A DNA stretch of 64,000 bases from Bidens hawaiensis (lineage: Eukaryota; Streptophyta; Magnoliopsida; Asterales; Asteraceae): the NCBI GenBank assembly GCA_021521415.1, contig JAIQDT010009180.1, forward strand, positions 29,879 to 93,878, read 5' to 3'. The position numbers and the translations under genes are program-made. This document shows positions 22,400-34,865 of this stretch, in pieces; positions within the stretch are counted from its first letter, which is position 1, and each line of letters opens with the position of its first letter. The notes below the pieces were generated by a model, which searched no databases, had not been told where the DNA came from, and saw only the letters and a list, made by a program, of their open reading frames with translations.

Positions 22400-23870
22400 G
22401 ATCAAGTATTGGACCTGGAATCTTAAAGATCCTAAGCTTCAACCATCACCTTATACCATGAATCATACGAGCAATTGCTTTATAATCTCTATCGTCATCA
22501 CATATGGTACCTATTCGATGTTATATTTTCTAAAATCACATGATTTCCCATATATTCTCCCAAGTCCCAACTCCCAACAATACCCCGCGGGAAGAATATG
22601 ACATGACTTAATGGTTGTTAAGCCACCACATTGATAAAGGATGCATTAACTCATAGGCCCAATTTTATCAGCCACATTTTGTTGTTAGAGGTCCCCAAAT
22701 TTTTTTTAGTTGTCAAATTCTTCGCTTTTGTTGATTGACTTTGCTATTTAAAAGGGGTTGTGGCGCAACTTTTTGCCCGTTTACCTGCCACTTTATTGTA
22801 ATCGTTTTATAGTAATATATATGTTTTGTTACTTTAAAAAAATGTATAGTTCATAGACATATTATTTGAGGATTTGTAGTTAATAACACTTGTATTCGAT
22901 CGAATAATATTCAAAAGAGACGAGAATTTCGTATGTATTCTTTTGTGAACTTGAGAACCAGAACTTTCAAGAGAATTACCAAAAAGGTGAAGAAAACCTT
23001 CTAACGCGATTAGTTCCAGAAAATGCCTTGTGCATTTATCTGTTTTAAATCCAAATCAAATTAAAATTGCGTCCAATTTTAATTAGGAACTTCATGAGTG
23101 GCAAATATTCAAATTCTAATGAAGTAACAGTCCAAGGTTGCAGAAGATGTTTGGCGCTCCGAGACCGATCAACTTGGGAGTTGTGAGTAGTCGTCCTACG
23201 TTTGGACTACTTAGGGAGTACCCTGACATGATAAATTATAAATAAATTAATATTTGGATATTACATAAATGTTAAATATTATAATTAATTAATATTAAAC
23301 AAAATGGATTTGGTGATGACGTTTTTTACGCCGGCTTCGGTTTTAGTTATCGTTTTAGTTTTATACGTTATTATTGTAATTATAGATAGTTCCGTAGTAT
23401 TGTTTGTAGTTAGACAGATGTAGGAGAAGTCCATAGGATGTGAATGGGCTTGGAAACCAGGTGAAAAACCCACCAAGAGCCCGAGGCCCATGTGACTCCT
23501 TCCACTTTGTAAGGGGGATTCTTATGGAATTCCCTAAGGTAACCTTTGGTATAAGCTAATAAATGAAGGAATGAAATAACTCATTCAAGGGTGATAGAAA
23601 AAGAAATGTTTGATTGAATAAGGGAAAGAAATCAACCAGTACCTAAGGGAATCTGTTTCCTTATAATAAGCCTATTAAATCATTCTTCCCTTACCCTCTG
23701 TTGATTCTATCTCCTTTAATATATTTTCACTATTTTGCCTTCCTAACTATACGACTAAAATCTACTAAAATGATTCAAGGTGCATGAATACCCACACACG
23801 CGCGCGCACACATACACACACACACACATTTTAGTAGCCAATTTAAAGTCATTAACATAACAGAAATAAA
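22400..23870. other. No recognised genes
   Basis: AT-rich, with an alternating CA/CG purine-pyrimidine run (Z-DNA-like) at about 23,792-23,828. Short frames are unsupported. Confidence 0.5.
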
Positions 23871-23873
23871 GCT

Positions 23874-26221
23874 TGTTGAAACTAGCAAAGAACTGATGGT
23901 CAAAAACCAAACAACTCATGATATAAACATTAGTTGTTCACCATTACATTGTTCTAGCAAACTGCGCTCCAAACATCTGACATTGCAACCTGCTGATCAT
24001 ACGAAAGAACTGAAGACTCAACAAATGTTCAAGAAAACTATTGAAGATCCAAACAACTAAAGACTAACAACTGATGGCACAAACATCAGTTGTTTAAGCA
24101 AAGATCAGTAATTAGCATAGGATTATTGTAATAGATAAATGTCTGTATTTAGTACATTAGTAGTTTGTAACTGATTTGTTAGATGTCGCTTTCACCTTTA
24201 GCTCATCAGCACTTTCACACTTGTATATGATGAAGAAGAACACTTTACACATCACAAATTCATATGATTAGTGTCCTCTTGTACCAGAAAATCAGAGTGA
24301 ATGATGACTAAGATTGAGGGGGAGCAACAGATTTTAATAATTTAATTATAGTTAATGTATAATTGTTCTTCCACATGAAACCTCAAATAGCTTTATAATT
24401 TCCGCTGCTTATTTGCGTTTGATGTGTGTATAATGATGCTCTCACAACTAAGCTTTAAATTTATTAAACGAAAATCCTAAAGAAACCACACAAAACCGGC
24501 AAGTGTACCGATCACTAATAGTATAGCACTAAGGAAGTCCGAGTATCGAACACAAGGACACGTGAAAACGTACTTAATACTTAACCCTAAATAAGACTCA
24601 CCTAAGAATAATATATTTTAAATGATTTTTAATTATTAACTACTTAACCTAACTTAAATTAACTTAAAAGACTTAAATTTAGAAAACTAGACGAAACTTT
24701 GAAAATAAGATTGATCAATGGGGAAAACGTCTACCTAGGTAAGAATCCTATTGAAGGTATAATAAGCTAATGGATTGTAGAATCTCAAGAAAACGGTTCC
24801 TAATGATGACACAACTAAGGTTCACTCAAGAAAGCTAGATCACCTCTCGGTCTCACTAAGAAACCCTAACCTACACTTAGTTGATTTTAAGAACTAACCG
24901 GGTGACGAATTGTTAAAGTGCTCTAATACCGACTCTCCTCTCGGTCTCACCGACACACTACCCTAATGGAGACGAATACTAAGCAACCAAGGATAGAGGA
25001 ACAATTTAGTTTAACTTAAACTAGGTCAACTAGTCGCTCACAAACCCAAACCCGACAAGAACCGAACCCGCTCTCGCGCGATCCTAATCCTAACAAGTAA
25101 AAGCTATGAGACGACTCTACTTCCTATCACCTCTCGGTCTCTAAGAAGGTGCCTACGCGTTGATTTTAACTAATTAATATACCCACTAAAACCCTACGGT
25201 TGTACTTCCCGCAAACAATCTCTAAACACAAAGTAAATAGTTCAAACAAGCTAAAATTAACCAAAACCGATTCAATCAATCAAAGCAAGAGGTAATTGAG
25301 TATTATTAATCAAAACACAGCCAATAAACACAACCTAATTCAATATTAAACCAAACTTTTCATTAACAAATCAAGTCATGATGATCAACAATCCATATTA
25401 CTCACTAAAACCTAACAATAATCATCCAACCTAGGTAGAACTAGCTAATTTAGCCTAACATGATTTTTGGACAGCAGCTATACATCAAAGTAAACATCAA
25501 ATAACTCAACCAAAACATAATTAAACTCATTCAACGATCAAGAACAATCAAGCACAAGTCAATCTTTAAGTTACTTGCAAAACAATCCAATGTAAAAGAT
25601 CAAACCAACTAGTTAGGGTTCTTGAACAAAAACACAAAGTTTATGGATGTATTACACAACCGTCCTTGGCCTCCTTCTTCTTCCCTTGGCTCAAGAATTG
25701 CAAAAAAAAAAAACGAATTTTTCCTCTTGAATGGGGGCTTTTAGGGTTATTTTTTTCCTAGTTGGCTGCTGATTTCGGGATTGATGGCTGTTAGGGTTCT
25801 TATTTTCTTCAATTAACTTAATATATTATGCATAAAAGGCTTGGATCTTGTGGGCTTGGGTCGGGCCTTGAGTTGTAGTCTTCAAAATTGATCAAAAAGG
25901 CCCCTAGAGTCTTCAAACTTTACTCTTTTCTTCATCAAAACAAATAACCTACAATTAAAATTCAATCTTTGTAAAATCAAGCAAAAACCATCCATAACTC
26001 TTATTAATTAAACAATTAAGTACTTAAAACATTATAAAACGATACGGAAAGTAAGTGTGTTTTAAAGCACATCAGCGTTAAAAATACTAATTAGTTCATA
26101 AGTTCAAATATGAATTCAGTTAATGTGATATTAATCCATTCATAGGATTAGATCAACAGTTTACTGTTTTATTAGTGTAATTGTCTTTATTTTCTTAGAT
26201 TTAAGAATCTAGATCCTAACA
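23874..26221 (+). repeat. Ty1/copia LTR, split by a later insertion
   Basis: The end is set by the primer site that follows at 26,223. The last bases 'cctaaca' and the upstream 'tttccgctgcttatttgcg' block (24,400) are typical of the R/U5 part of plant copia LTRs. The start at TGTTGAAAC (23,874) is the most likely TG terminus, but not proven. A polypurine-like run 'gattgagggggagcaa' near 24,310 lies within it. An unrelated ~1.6-kb insertion occupies about 24,437-26,075. Confidence 0.5.
24437..26075 (-). mobile_element. Noncoding insertion, probably a solo LTR
   Basis: It interrupts the copia LTR and has a related inverted end sequence (GCTTTAAA at 24,452, TTTAAAGC at 26,064). Read on minus, it ends with a 'CGATACTCGG ... 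GGTACACTTGCCGG' region that resembles LTRs of abundant plant gypsy elements. A CCTCTCGGTCTC motif occurs three times (about 24,842, 24,934, 25,129). No coding region. Exact ends and a target duplication could not be fixed. Confidence 0.5.
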
Positions 26222-26222
26222 C

Positions 26223-26236
26223 TTGCTATCAGAGCC
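26223..26236 (+). other. Primer binding site, initiator tRNA-Met type
   Basis: TTGCTATCAGAGCC differs by one base from the tRNA-Met complement TGGTATCAGAGCC. It stands between the copia LTR and the plus-strand gag remnant. Confidence 0.75.
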
Positions 26237-26305
26237 ACTGTTCTCTGAAATTGATCTAATAATCAATTTTGAAACGAAGATCTAAGCTCAAACTGATAAT
26301 TCATG

Positions 26306-27960
26306 TTATGGAATCTAGTTTTTAGCAAACCTCTGTTGAATACTCTGTGATTTGAATTGTGAATCATGTTGTTTGTACAAGATCCTCATAACACTGGTTC
26401 TACCTCCAAACCACCTATGTTGGTTCAAGGTCAATACGGCATATGGGCTCAGTGAATGCTTCACTATTGGTGCAACCAAAAACACTAGTTGTTGGAGATC
26501 AGTACTTCATGGGCCTCATTCTCCTGAAACTGTTGATCCTTTGGATGGTATAAAAATGGTCAAGAAGGATCCTTAGGATCTACAGAAATTTGAATTGGAT
26601 GACAAAGCTCATGCAAGACTTGCCATGGAAATTCCAAATGAAATTTGTGGTGTATTAATTTATTGAAAATCTACAAAAGAGTTGTGGGAAACATTGAAGG
26701 AACAACTCAGTGGAACTACTCAAGTAATTAAGAACACACATGAAATTCTCACACAACAATATGAAGCATTTTTCCATATGAAAGGAGAAAGTTTAGCTCA
26801 ACAATTTGCAAGGTTCACCACATTAATTACTGAATTAAAAATGGTTGAAGTTAATTACACAAACTTTTCTCTGAATAATAGATTTTTGAGATCTCTTCTT
26901 GGACATTGGGATACTCATGTTATTATACTGAGAACATTACCAAATTTCAAGTATCTGATTTAACTATTCTCCATTGTATGTTACTTACCTTTGAGAGAGA
27001 TCACACACAAAAGAATAAGATGATCTTAACTGGTAAATCAGTCGATGATTATACCAATGGATCATCACTTATGTGCCAAGAGACTCAGCCCGCTATAATA
27101 CTGACCAGTCCTATGACTATCACATAACCACATGAATTGGTTACAGGTTAGAAAATGGAGCAATTGTTGTTAACGAAAATCCTCTCAATATGTCATACAA
27201 TCTATCCTTTGTTATGGATGATTTGCAACATATAGATATAGTGGATATAGAGGAAATGGGTATATTGAACTCTTTGGCTCTTTTGACAGTCAAGACAAAC
27301 AAGTTCTACAAGAGAACCGAAAGGAAATTTCTAGGGATCAATAATAGGATAAAAGTTGGTTTTGACAAGGCGAAAACGACTTGTCATAAATGTGGAAGAC
27401 TAGGAAATTTTGCAAGAGAGTGTAGAATTTAGTTATAGCCTAGTCCCAATCATGTTCAGCATTTAATAACCTATCCTAGTTCACCTTCTTATCCAAATTT
27501 ACAACAACAATGTTTCAATAATAATTCCACAACTCATTTTGCTCAAACTTCAATAATGCAAAATACTGTTCCTCAGTATCAGTATGTGCAAATACCTCAA
27601 CCTATGAAACAAATGCACTATATGCAAACTCCTATCAACACAAAGTTCAGCCAGTAAACACCACTATACTTGGTCCATTTTCTTCCACTCAAGACAACAC
27701 CAAAACAAGCTTCTTCACACAAGAATTTGTGAATTGGAGTAGTCTACCTGAAGAGATGAGTACAAGGGATATGGATCTCGTGGTGATAGATGCTGAAGCT
27801 ATTAATGAAAAGGAGATGAAGACTGACTTCAAAATTGAAATCATATGAGTGCTGATGAAAAGTAATGCAAAAGCAGATTCTCAAACTGCTGGTGACAAAG
27901 CACTTGAATCTGTTGTTGATGAGGTAACACATGAAGTTTGTAAAAATAAATATGTTCAAA
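26306..27960 (+). pseudogene. gag: Ty1/copia gag remnant
   Basis: Gag would form the particle that packages element RNA. The best open piece, 26,682-26,963, encodes a typical copia gag core: a KELWETLKEQLSGTTQV block, QYEAFFHMKGESLAQQFARF, and NRFLRSLLGHWDTHV. The frame 27,190-27,432 ends with a CX2CX4HX4C zinc knuckle (CHKCGRLGNFAREC, near 27,380). Further gag-like C-terminal sequence (TQEFVNWSSLPEEMSTRD) follows in another frame near 27,715-27,780. Several stops and frame changes (26,328, 26,575, 26,665, 26,963, 27,430, 27,848) make it non-functional. No protease, integrase or RT follows, so the element is truncated at about 27,960. Confidence 0.85.
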
Positions 27961-28388
27961 TGATTGCATTATTGCATTTTCTAATTTTAAATTTTAAGAA
28001 TTAATTTATGTCTTATAACTTGAACAAAAAACTTGCATTATCTGTTTGATATCGACACTCTTGATAATTCCTTTCTTGACAACAACAACAACAACAACAA
28101 CGATAATAGTAATATATTATACGGTTGTTTTTTTCTTCCTAACAAGTTTATCTAAAGGAAACATTAACACAACTACACAAGAATTAACACTTGAATTTTT
28201 AGAATAAACAGAACGTATTTTTATAACTTAAAAGTTGGCAGAAAATATTTTCATTCAAATTGATGAATACCCAATATGGTTGAAATTTTGATTGAGTTTT
28301 TTTATATATACGATGTTTTAGTCATAGTCTTAAAATATGGTGTTTGACCCATTTGACTGGGTTTTGGTTGTTTGGCTCGGCTTAAAAA
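27961..28388. other. Junction between copia remnant and gypsy cluster
   Basis: AT-rich; includes an (AAC)n run at about 28,079-28,101. Nothing else recognised. Confidence 0.5.
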
Positions 28389-28909
28389 TGAGGCCCCGAT
28401 CCAGGTGCATTACTTGGACGTTGTATTTACTCATAAACACAGTTCTGAATACCAGAGTGAATTAAAACTTTTCATGGAATATAAAACCTCAACCATATAT
28501 TACAGAATCATTCAAATAGTTTCGTAATGAACAAACTTTTGTCTTTAAACATGATATAAGAAGTCATATTAAAACATCACAATATTCTTCTAAAGATGCC
28601 AACCTCTTCAGTCCAATGTCATGTGTCTTCAATCAAGCCAGCTGCCTCAGCCTATTCACATGCATGCATACTAAAAGTCAGCTACGCTGAGTGAGTTCTA
28701 GTTAATCAGGCCACATACAATACGTTCATATGCTACATACTTAACCATTTTTACTTTCATTTGTACATACATAAGTATATACATTCATTCTTACTTTCAT
28801 ACTTTCATATTTTATTTTACTTTACATACATACTTATACGTTTTAAAAAGCATTACGCCCTACTTCCTCGAATATTGTTAGGGCCCGGTTCCCTTTCTGC
28901 CTCAGATAT
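28389..28909 (+). repeat. Family-B LTR, first copy (interrupted by element A)
   Basis: It begins TGAGGCCCCGATCC and matches the start of the second copy at 41,400 and the reverse complement of the solo LTR ending at 51,169. Shared blocks include 'tttactcataaacacagttc', 'gatgccaacc' and 'aagtcagctacgctgagtga'. Element A is inserted into it, and a short further piece (41,373-41,399) lies on the other side before copy 2 starts. Confidence 0.8.
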
Positions 28910-31900
28910 TGTCACACCCCGACTAGGTAGTTGCGGAAGCGTAATACGGGAATGTAACAGATAACACTGGTATCAACCACATTGTTTATAAAGAAAATTC
29001 AACAACTAATTTACATCATATTACATGGGTATGTACTATGTTTACAAACTAGGTGAAAAACACATAACCGGTTTACGAGCTTCTAAAACAGTATTATATC
29101 AGCGTCTATTCACAGCTATTCAACTTGTCTTTCTAACACCAAGCATGTAAGCAAATCATTCCACTTTTGCTTTACCTGAAAAGCATGTTAAAACGGGTCA
29201 ACTACGTCTAGTTGGTGAGTTTCAAGTTTCACGAGTTTCAATGAAATCAGTACACGAGTTCGTAAAGTTTACAGTGTGTATGTATATATGTCTGTGTATG
29301 ATGCATTATACTAAGCCACAAGTGAAACCGAAACGAGCTATACTGCATGGCCTCTCCTGCCCATGCACTCCTGTTGGCATTTAACAACCAATTTTGCCCC
29401 ATGTATGTACTATGTCTAACACCACATAGCAGTATGTAAATATATAATGACAATGTGCAACTGGTTTTTACATATGTTCCGGCTTACCCCACCGGCTCTG
29501 TCACAGTTGGGTTTGTCAAACCGATAGTACTATCCACACGCCACCGGCACGAAGTTAATCACTTGTGTTTGTGGGGACTTGTCAAGTGTTAGTACTTAGA
29601 TAATCCACATCATCACACGTTTTCAAGTATAACAGTTTATGTAAACATGCTTTTCACCCCAAAAGTTCGTAAAACAGTTTAGAAAGTGGGGGTCGTGAAA
29701 CTCACCTTATCGTAGTTCGCACAGAAATCACGTATCAAATAGTCAGATGTCTCGTTTATAGCCTGATTCCTATAAACGGTATCGTATCGTTAATACTAGT
29801 ACAGTGTTCAAGCTAAGTCGGGCTGTATAGATAATCTGGGTATAGCTGTTAGGTCCAGAACATGACCATAGTCTTAGATTGTGACGTTGTGTACTATGAA
29901 ATGTTTAAAATTGGATTTGGCTCAGTTTCACCGTTTTCCGAGCCTAGCTCAGTTGATCGTTTATACGTTTTGGGATTAGGTAAGATCACATAGAACTTAA
30001 GTAAATATATTGATTGATAAAATAAGTTTATTTATGAAAGAATTTTAAAGTTTCGGTATCTGGTTTGATTGCAGGGTTCGTTTCCGTTTTTACACGGGTT
30101 TGATTATACAAAACGCGCACAATCCTCCCGAATTGTCCGGAATTCTCGTAAAAAGTTCGTTTTTATTAATATCATTCAAAAATATGATATTTGACCACTT
30201 TTGATATTTTGACATACCAGTCAGTCCGTTAAACACAAAACTGTCGGTTTCGTTAAAACAATTATAATTTAAATCTTTGATAAATCATAACTAAATATGT
30301 AATTATATATAAATTATGTAAATTTTTGTAAAAATACATTAAGACATGGAGAATTTTATAAAAATATTTTCAGAAATTTTATGATTATTTATTTATTTAT
30401 AAAAATTCATTTAATAGGTTATAATCATGTAATAAATGGCCCGTTTATATCAAACGACCTCCGAAAAATCTGATAATTTTTACCAATGACCTCAATCTTA
30501 TTACATAGCCCCTGCAAAATTTCTAGAACCTAACTCTTTTGACAAAATGTCTTTTTGTGCGTTTTTCGGCTGTTAAAATTCGGTTACGCCATGATTACAC
30601 AAACCATACTTAGACATTTCCAATGATTCCCAAAATTTACCAGTGATCTTACCATCCCATATTAAACTCCAAAACCAAGTTTCATAATTTTTCAATATGT
30701 TTAGCTATTTTTCCCAAATAAACGCTCATAAACGGGAATAAATTCACCAAATATTCTCCGTTTATCGAAAAATTACCAAATTTGAACAGGGACTCATTTA
30801 TATGATCCCTAATGTCCCTGCAAATTTTCACAAGCTAACAACAAGCACGTCACAACCTAATACTAAACAGCCCCTAAACGAGTATTACGGGTTTACCTTG
30901 TCGGTTTTCGATGAATTTTGCTAGCTTAAACGACTTTCCGGGTCTCGGGTTGCAAACTCAGTATATCTACATATCATATAACATCAAACCAAGCATAAAT
31001 CATCCATGTAACAGCCTTGATAATTAGGGTTTCGGTTTTGGGTTCAAACCGAACTCTCTAACCGTAAAAACGTTGTATTCATGTTCTAATCCGCGTTTTT
31101 GACCAAAAAAGTATATGTTCCAGGTTTGTAAACATGTTTAGCATCAACACATAATTTTACTTGATTTTTAGGGTTTTTGGATGGTTAAACATGTTTAAAA
31201 CTAATTAAAACATGTTTATATATTAATCATATACATCAAACTTTGTTAAAACTTTGTAAAATTTGATCTTACCTTAGGGTTTTTGAAAGGAAGTTGAGAG
31301 CACAGGGGTTTAGAGCTGCTGGACTTGAAAATGTGTTGTGTGTTGTATTGAATGAAACAAACTTAGGATGTAAGTTTATGAAAAGGTGTGTATTATTTGG
31401 TGGCTAAATGTTCCGATCGGAACTTTGTAAAGGACCTTAATGGGCTGTTTTGGCCCATTTAATTATTCATACAAGCCCAAACATGAAAAGCCCATTTTAA
31501 ATTTAGTTCGGGTCCGGTTTTTCGCAAGAAAATTAATTCGGGTGTAAGAAATAGCGTAAAAACGAGTGTTTTTCAGCTTATTTTTGTAAAATAAGAAAAA
31601 CGTACTGACTCGTTGTAAAATTCCAAAATATTTTCACGGATTGCTTAGAACATGTCATATAAGTGTTTTATAAATCTTTTTCGGCTTAACGGATGCTACA
31701 ATGCTTGTTTTGATATTAACGATTGCGTTTAAGCTTATAGCGTATCGATAAACGAAACCTTTTTCGTTTAAAGAGTTTTAAACGTACCGGGGCCTAAATA
31801 TCAATATGTTAGCCTCTATAACATATATATAACTCGTATATGACCCCTCAGTATGTATACGGGTCATAATTAGTATCGGTCGGTTACTCGTTTAAGCACT

Positions 31901-31973
31901 ACGAATTAACCGATTTATCGTTTTCTTGTTACGTAATGAATATAGTGTACCTCGTTTTATCATGAATGTCACA
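28910..31973 (-). repeat. 3' LTR of element A (3,064 bp)
   Basis: Bounded by TG...CA (TGTCACACCCC at the low-coordinate end, TGTCACA at the other). Differences from the 5' LTR were seen near 30,029, 30,533, 30,931, 31,142 and 31,340. Short frames inside are identical in both LTRs simply because the LTRs are near-identical. Confidence 0.95.
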
Positions 31974-31986
31974 TTCTCCCCCCGTT
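31974..31986 (-). other. Polypurine tract of element A
   Basis: Minus strand reads AACGGGGGGAGAA immediately before the 3' LTR. The preceding GGGGACGAAATTTC block is shared with element C. Confidence 0.85.
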
Positions 31987-32026
31987 AAGAAATTTCGTCC
32001 CCGAAATTTAATGTGTCATCGGTTTT

Positions 32027-32428
32027 CTAGGGAACAGGTGTGGGTATTTCTTTCGGAATTCGTCCTTTCGTTCCCAAGTATATTCGGGTCCTTGTTTTGA
32101 ATTCCACCGAACTTTTACCAATGAAATTTTGTTGTGTCGTAACTGTTTGGTTTTCCCGTCTATAATTTCTACCGGTTACTCTACGAAGTTGAGTTTTTTT
32201 TTTTTTGTCGATCTGAACATCTTCCAGTGGTACTATTGTCGTTTCATCAGTCAAACACTTTTTCAGATTCGATATATGAAACACGTCGTGAATAGTGCTC
32301 AGTTCTAAGGGTAGTTTTAATCGGTATGCTACGGGACCAATTTTTGCAACAATGTCAAAAGGTCCGATATATCTCGGGGCTAGTTTCCCAGTCTTTCCAA
32401 ATCTTATAACACCCTTCCATGGCGATAC
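32027..32428 (-). pseudogene. Integrase C-terminus with chromodomain-like end, frameshifted
   Basis: Continues the integrase of 32,355-34,304 after a one-base insertion in an A run (32,429-32,433 on +). It contains the [10 protein letters not shown] block (near 32,275) typical of Tekay-type integrases. A run of A residues near 32,197-32,208 then shifts the frame again, and the chromodomain-like tail ([16 protein letters not shown] near 32,080) continues in another frame, preceded by an in-frame TAA. In this family that tail is thought to guide integration to heterochromatin; here it would not be made correctly. Confidence 0.8.
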
Positions 32429-34304
32429 TTTTTAAAAATACCTTATCACCTATTTCAAAAGATAACGGTTTTCTGCGAATATCGGCATAACTCTTTTGTC
32501 GGTCACGGGCAGCTTTCAATTTTTGTTTAACTTGGTGAATCTTATCGGTGGTTTCCTGAATTAAATCGGATCTTGAAATTTGAGTATCACCCACTTCTGT
32601 CCAACATAGTGGTGATCTACATTTTCGCCCGTATAGAGCTTCATAAGGTGCTGCTTGTATACTACTGTGATAACTGTTATTGTAAGAGAATTCAATGAGC
32701 GGGAGGTGTTGATCCCAATTCCCTTTAAAGTCCAGTACACAAGCACGAAGTAAATCTTCTAAGGTTTGGATGGTTCGTTCAGATTGACCATCGGTTTGGG
32801 GATGGTAAGCCGTACTTAGGTCGATTCGGGTTCCCAAGGCTTCTTGTACTGCTTGCCAGAAATGTGAAGTAAAGTGACTGTCTTGATCGGAAATAATCGA
32901 AAGAGGTACTCCGTGTCGAGATACTATTTCATCGATGTAAATTTGAGCGAGTTTTTCGGTGGTGTAGTTGTTACGGATGGGAATAAAGTGTGCGGATTTG
33001 GTTAACCGGTCTACAATTACCCAAATTGCGTTGTGTCCTCTAGAGGTTTTAGGAAGGTGTGTCACAAAGTCCATGGTAATTTGTTCCCATTTCCATTGTG
33101 GGATTTCGGGTTGTTGTAACATTCCCGAAGGTTTTTGATATTTCGCCTTTACCCTTGCACATGTTGCACATTTACTTACATACACGGCTATATCCTTTTT
33201 CATACCAGGCCACCAGTAAAATTCTTTAACATCCTTATACATCTTATCAGCACATGGATGAATAGAATATTTGGATTTGTGTGCTTCATCAAGTATCAGC
33301 TTTCGGAGTTTATGAAGTGTTGGAATCCAGACCCGGTTTTTGTAATAATATACTTCATCAATTTTCTTCTCAAAATTCCTTTCATTTCCATGTAGTTCTT
33401 CTTTTTCTAGCTGGTCTGCCCTCAAGGCCTCATCTTGTGCAACGCGAACTTGTTCGGTTAGGTTACTTTGAACAATCATTCCGAGTGCTCGTACCCTTAA
33501 TGGTCTGATTCTGTCTTTTCGGCTTAAAGCATCAGCTACTACGTTAGCCTTACCCGGATGGTATTTAATCTCACAATCATAATCATTTAACAGTTCTACC
33601 CATCTCCTTTGTCTCATGTTTAGCTCTTTCTGATCAAATATGTGTTGTAGGCTTTTGTGATCAGTATAGATGGTACATTTAGTGCCATACAAGTAATGTC
33701 TCCAAATCTTCAATGCAAAGATAACTGCTCCCAATTCCAAATCATGGGTCGTATAATTCTTTTCATGTACTTTTAATTGTCGGGAAGCATATGCTATTAC
33801 TTTCTTTCTTTGCATCAGTACGCATCCTAAACCTTTACGAGATGCGTCACAGTATACCACCAATTCATCAGTTCCATCTGGAAGGCTTAATATTGGAGCC
33901 TCACATAACTTCTGTTTTAACGTTTGGAAGGCCATTTCTTGTTCTTCTCCCCATTCATATGCTCGATCTTTTTGAGTTAGGAGGGTTAGAGGCTGTGCAA
34001 TACTTGAAAAGTTTTCAATGAATCTTCTATAATACCCGGCTAGTCCTAGGAATTGACGAATTTCTCTTGATGACTTAGGCACTTGCCAATTCTTAATGGC
34101 CTCAATTTTACTTGGGTCTACTTGGATCCCTTGGTGGTTCACAATGTGTCCCAAAAACTGTACTTCTTGTAGCCAAAACTCACATTTGGACAACTTTGCG
34201 TATAACTTCTTTTGCCTCAATAATTTTAAGATTTCCCGCAAATGTTGTTCGTGTTCCTCCTTACTTCTCGAGTATATCAAAATGTCATCGATAAACACTA
34301 TCAC
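32355..34304 (-). pseudogene. pol: RT C-terminal half, RNase H and integrase of element A (649-aa open frame)
   Basis: Begins at the RT catalytic box FIDDILIYS (residues 4-12). RNase H follows at about 145-265 with its acidic residues in VYCDAS, LELGAV, YTDHKS and VVADALSR. Integrase has the zinc-binding HHCC region (about 340-380, ending CATCARVK), then Asp in TMDFVTH (about 411), Asp in ISDQDSHF (about 470) and Glu in QSERTIQ (about 507). Several arginines usual in this family are Gln or His ([10 protein letters not shown]), consistent with C-to-T decay at methylated CpG. The frame ends abnormally after GDKVFLK because of a one-base insertion. The start is not a real one: it follows a premature stop at 34,332. 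Confidence 0.9.
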
Positions 34305-34331
34305 GAACTTGTCAAGGTAAGGTTTGCAAAT

Positions 34332-34865
34332 TCAGTTCATGATGTCCATAAACACTGCGGGTGCATTTGTCAACCCAAACGGCATAACCAAAAATTCATA
34401 GTGACCATATCGAGTTCGGAAAGCTGTTTTTGGTACGTCTTCTTCCTGAATTCTTACTTGATGATAACCAGATCTAAGATCAATTTTTGAAAAATACTTC
34501 GCACCTTGGAGCTGATCAAACAAGTCATCAATTCGAGGTAAGGGGTATCTATTCTTTATAGTCACTTTATTCAATTCCCGGTAATCAATACACATTCGAA
34601 AACTCCCATCTTTCTTCTTTACAAACAACACTGGTGCTCCCCACGGTGAGTAACTAGGGCGAATAAAACCCCTGTCCAGTAATTCTTGTAACTGGTTGGA
34701 CAGTTCTTGCATTTCAGAAGGCGCAAGTCTATAAGGTGCCTTAGCAATGGGTGCTGCTCTCGGTATCAAGTCAATATGGAATTCAACTTGTCGGGTCGGT
34801 GGTAAACCAGGCAACTCATCGGGGAATACATCTGAATACTCGTGTACCACTGGGATGTCTTCCAT
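34332..34865 (-). pseudogene. pol: RT N-terminal half of element A (177-aa open frame)
   Basis: Carries the first reverse transcriptase blocks: [33 protein letters not shown] and MPFGLTNAP. It is cut off upstream from gag-protease by an 11-bp tandem duplication (34,861-34,882), which shifts the frame, and downstream by TGA at 34,332-34,334 just before the catalytic FIDD box. The stop sits where relatives have an arginine codon, so a CGA-to-TGA change is the likely cause. RT would copy element RNA to DNA in the particle; this copy cannot make it in one piece. Confidence 0.9.

Noticed and set aside
29247..29453. 68-aa frame identical to one at 38,646-38,852
   Set aside because: Both lie in the near-identical LTRs of element A, and identity is expected for any frame there.
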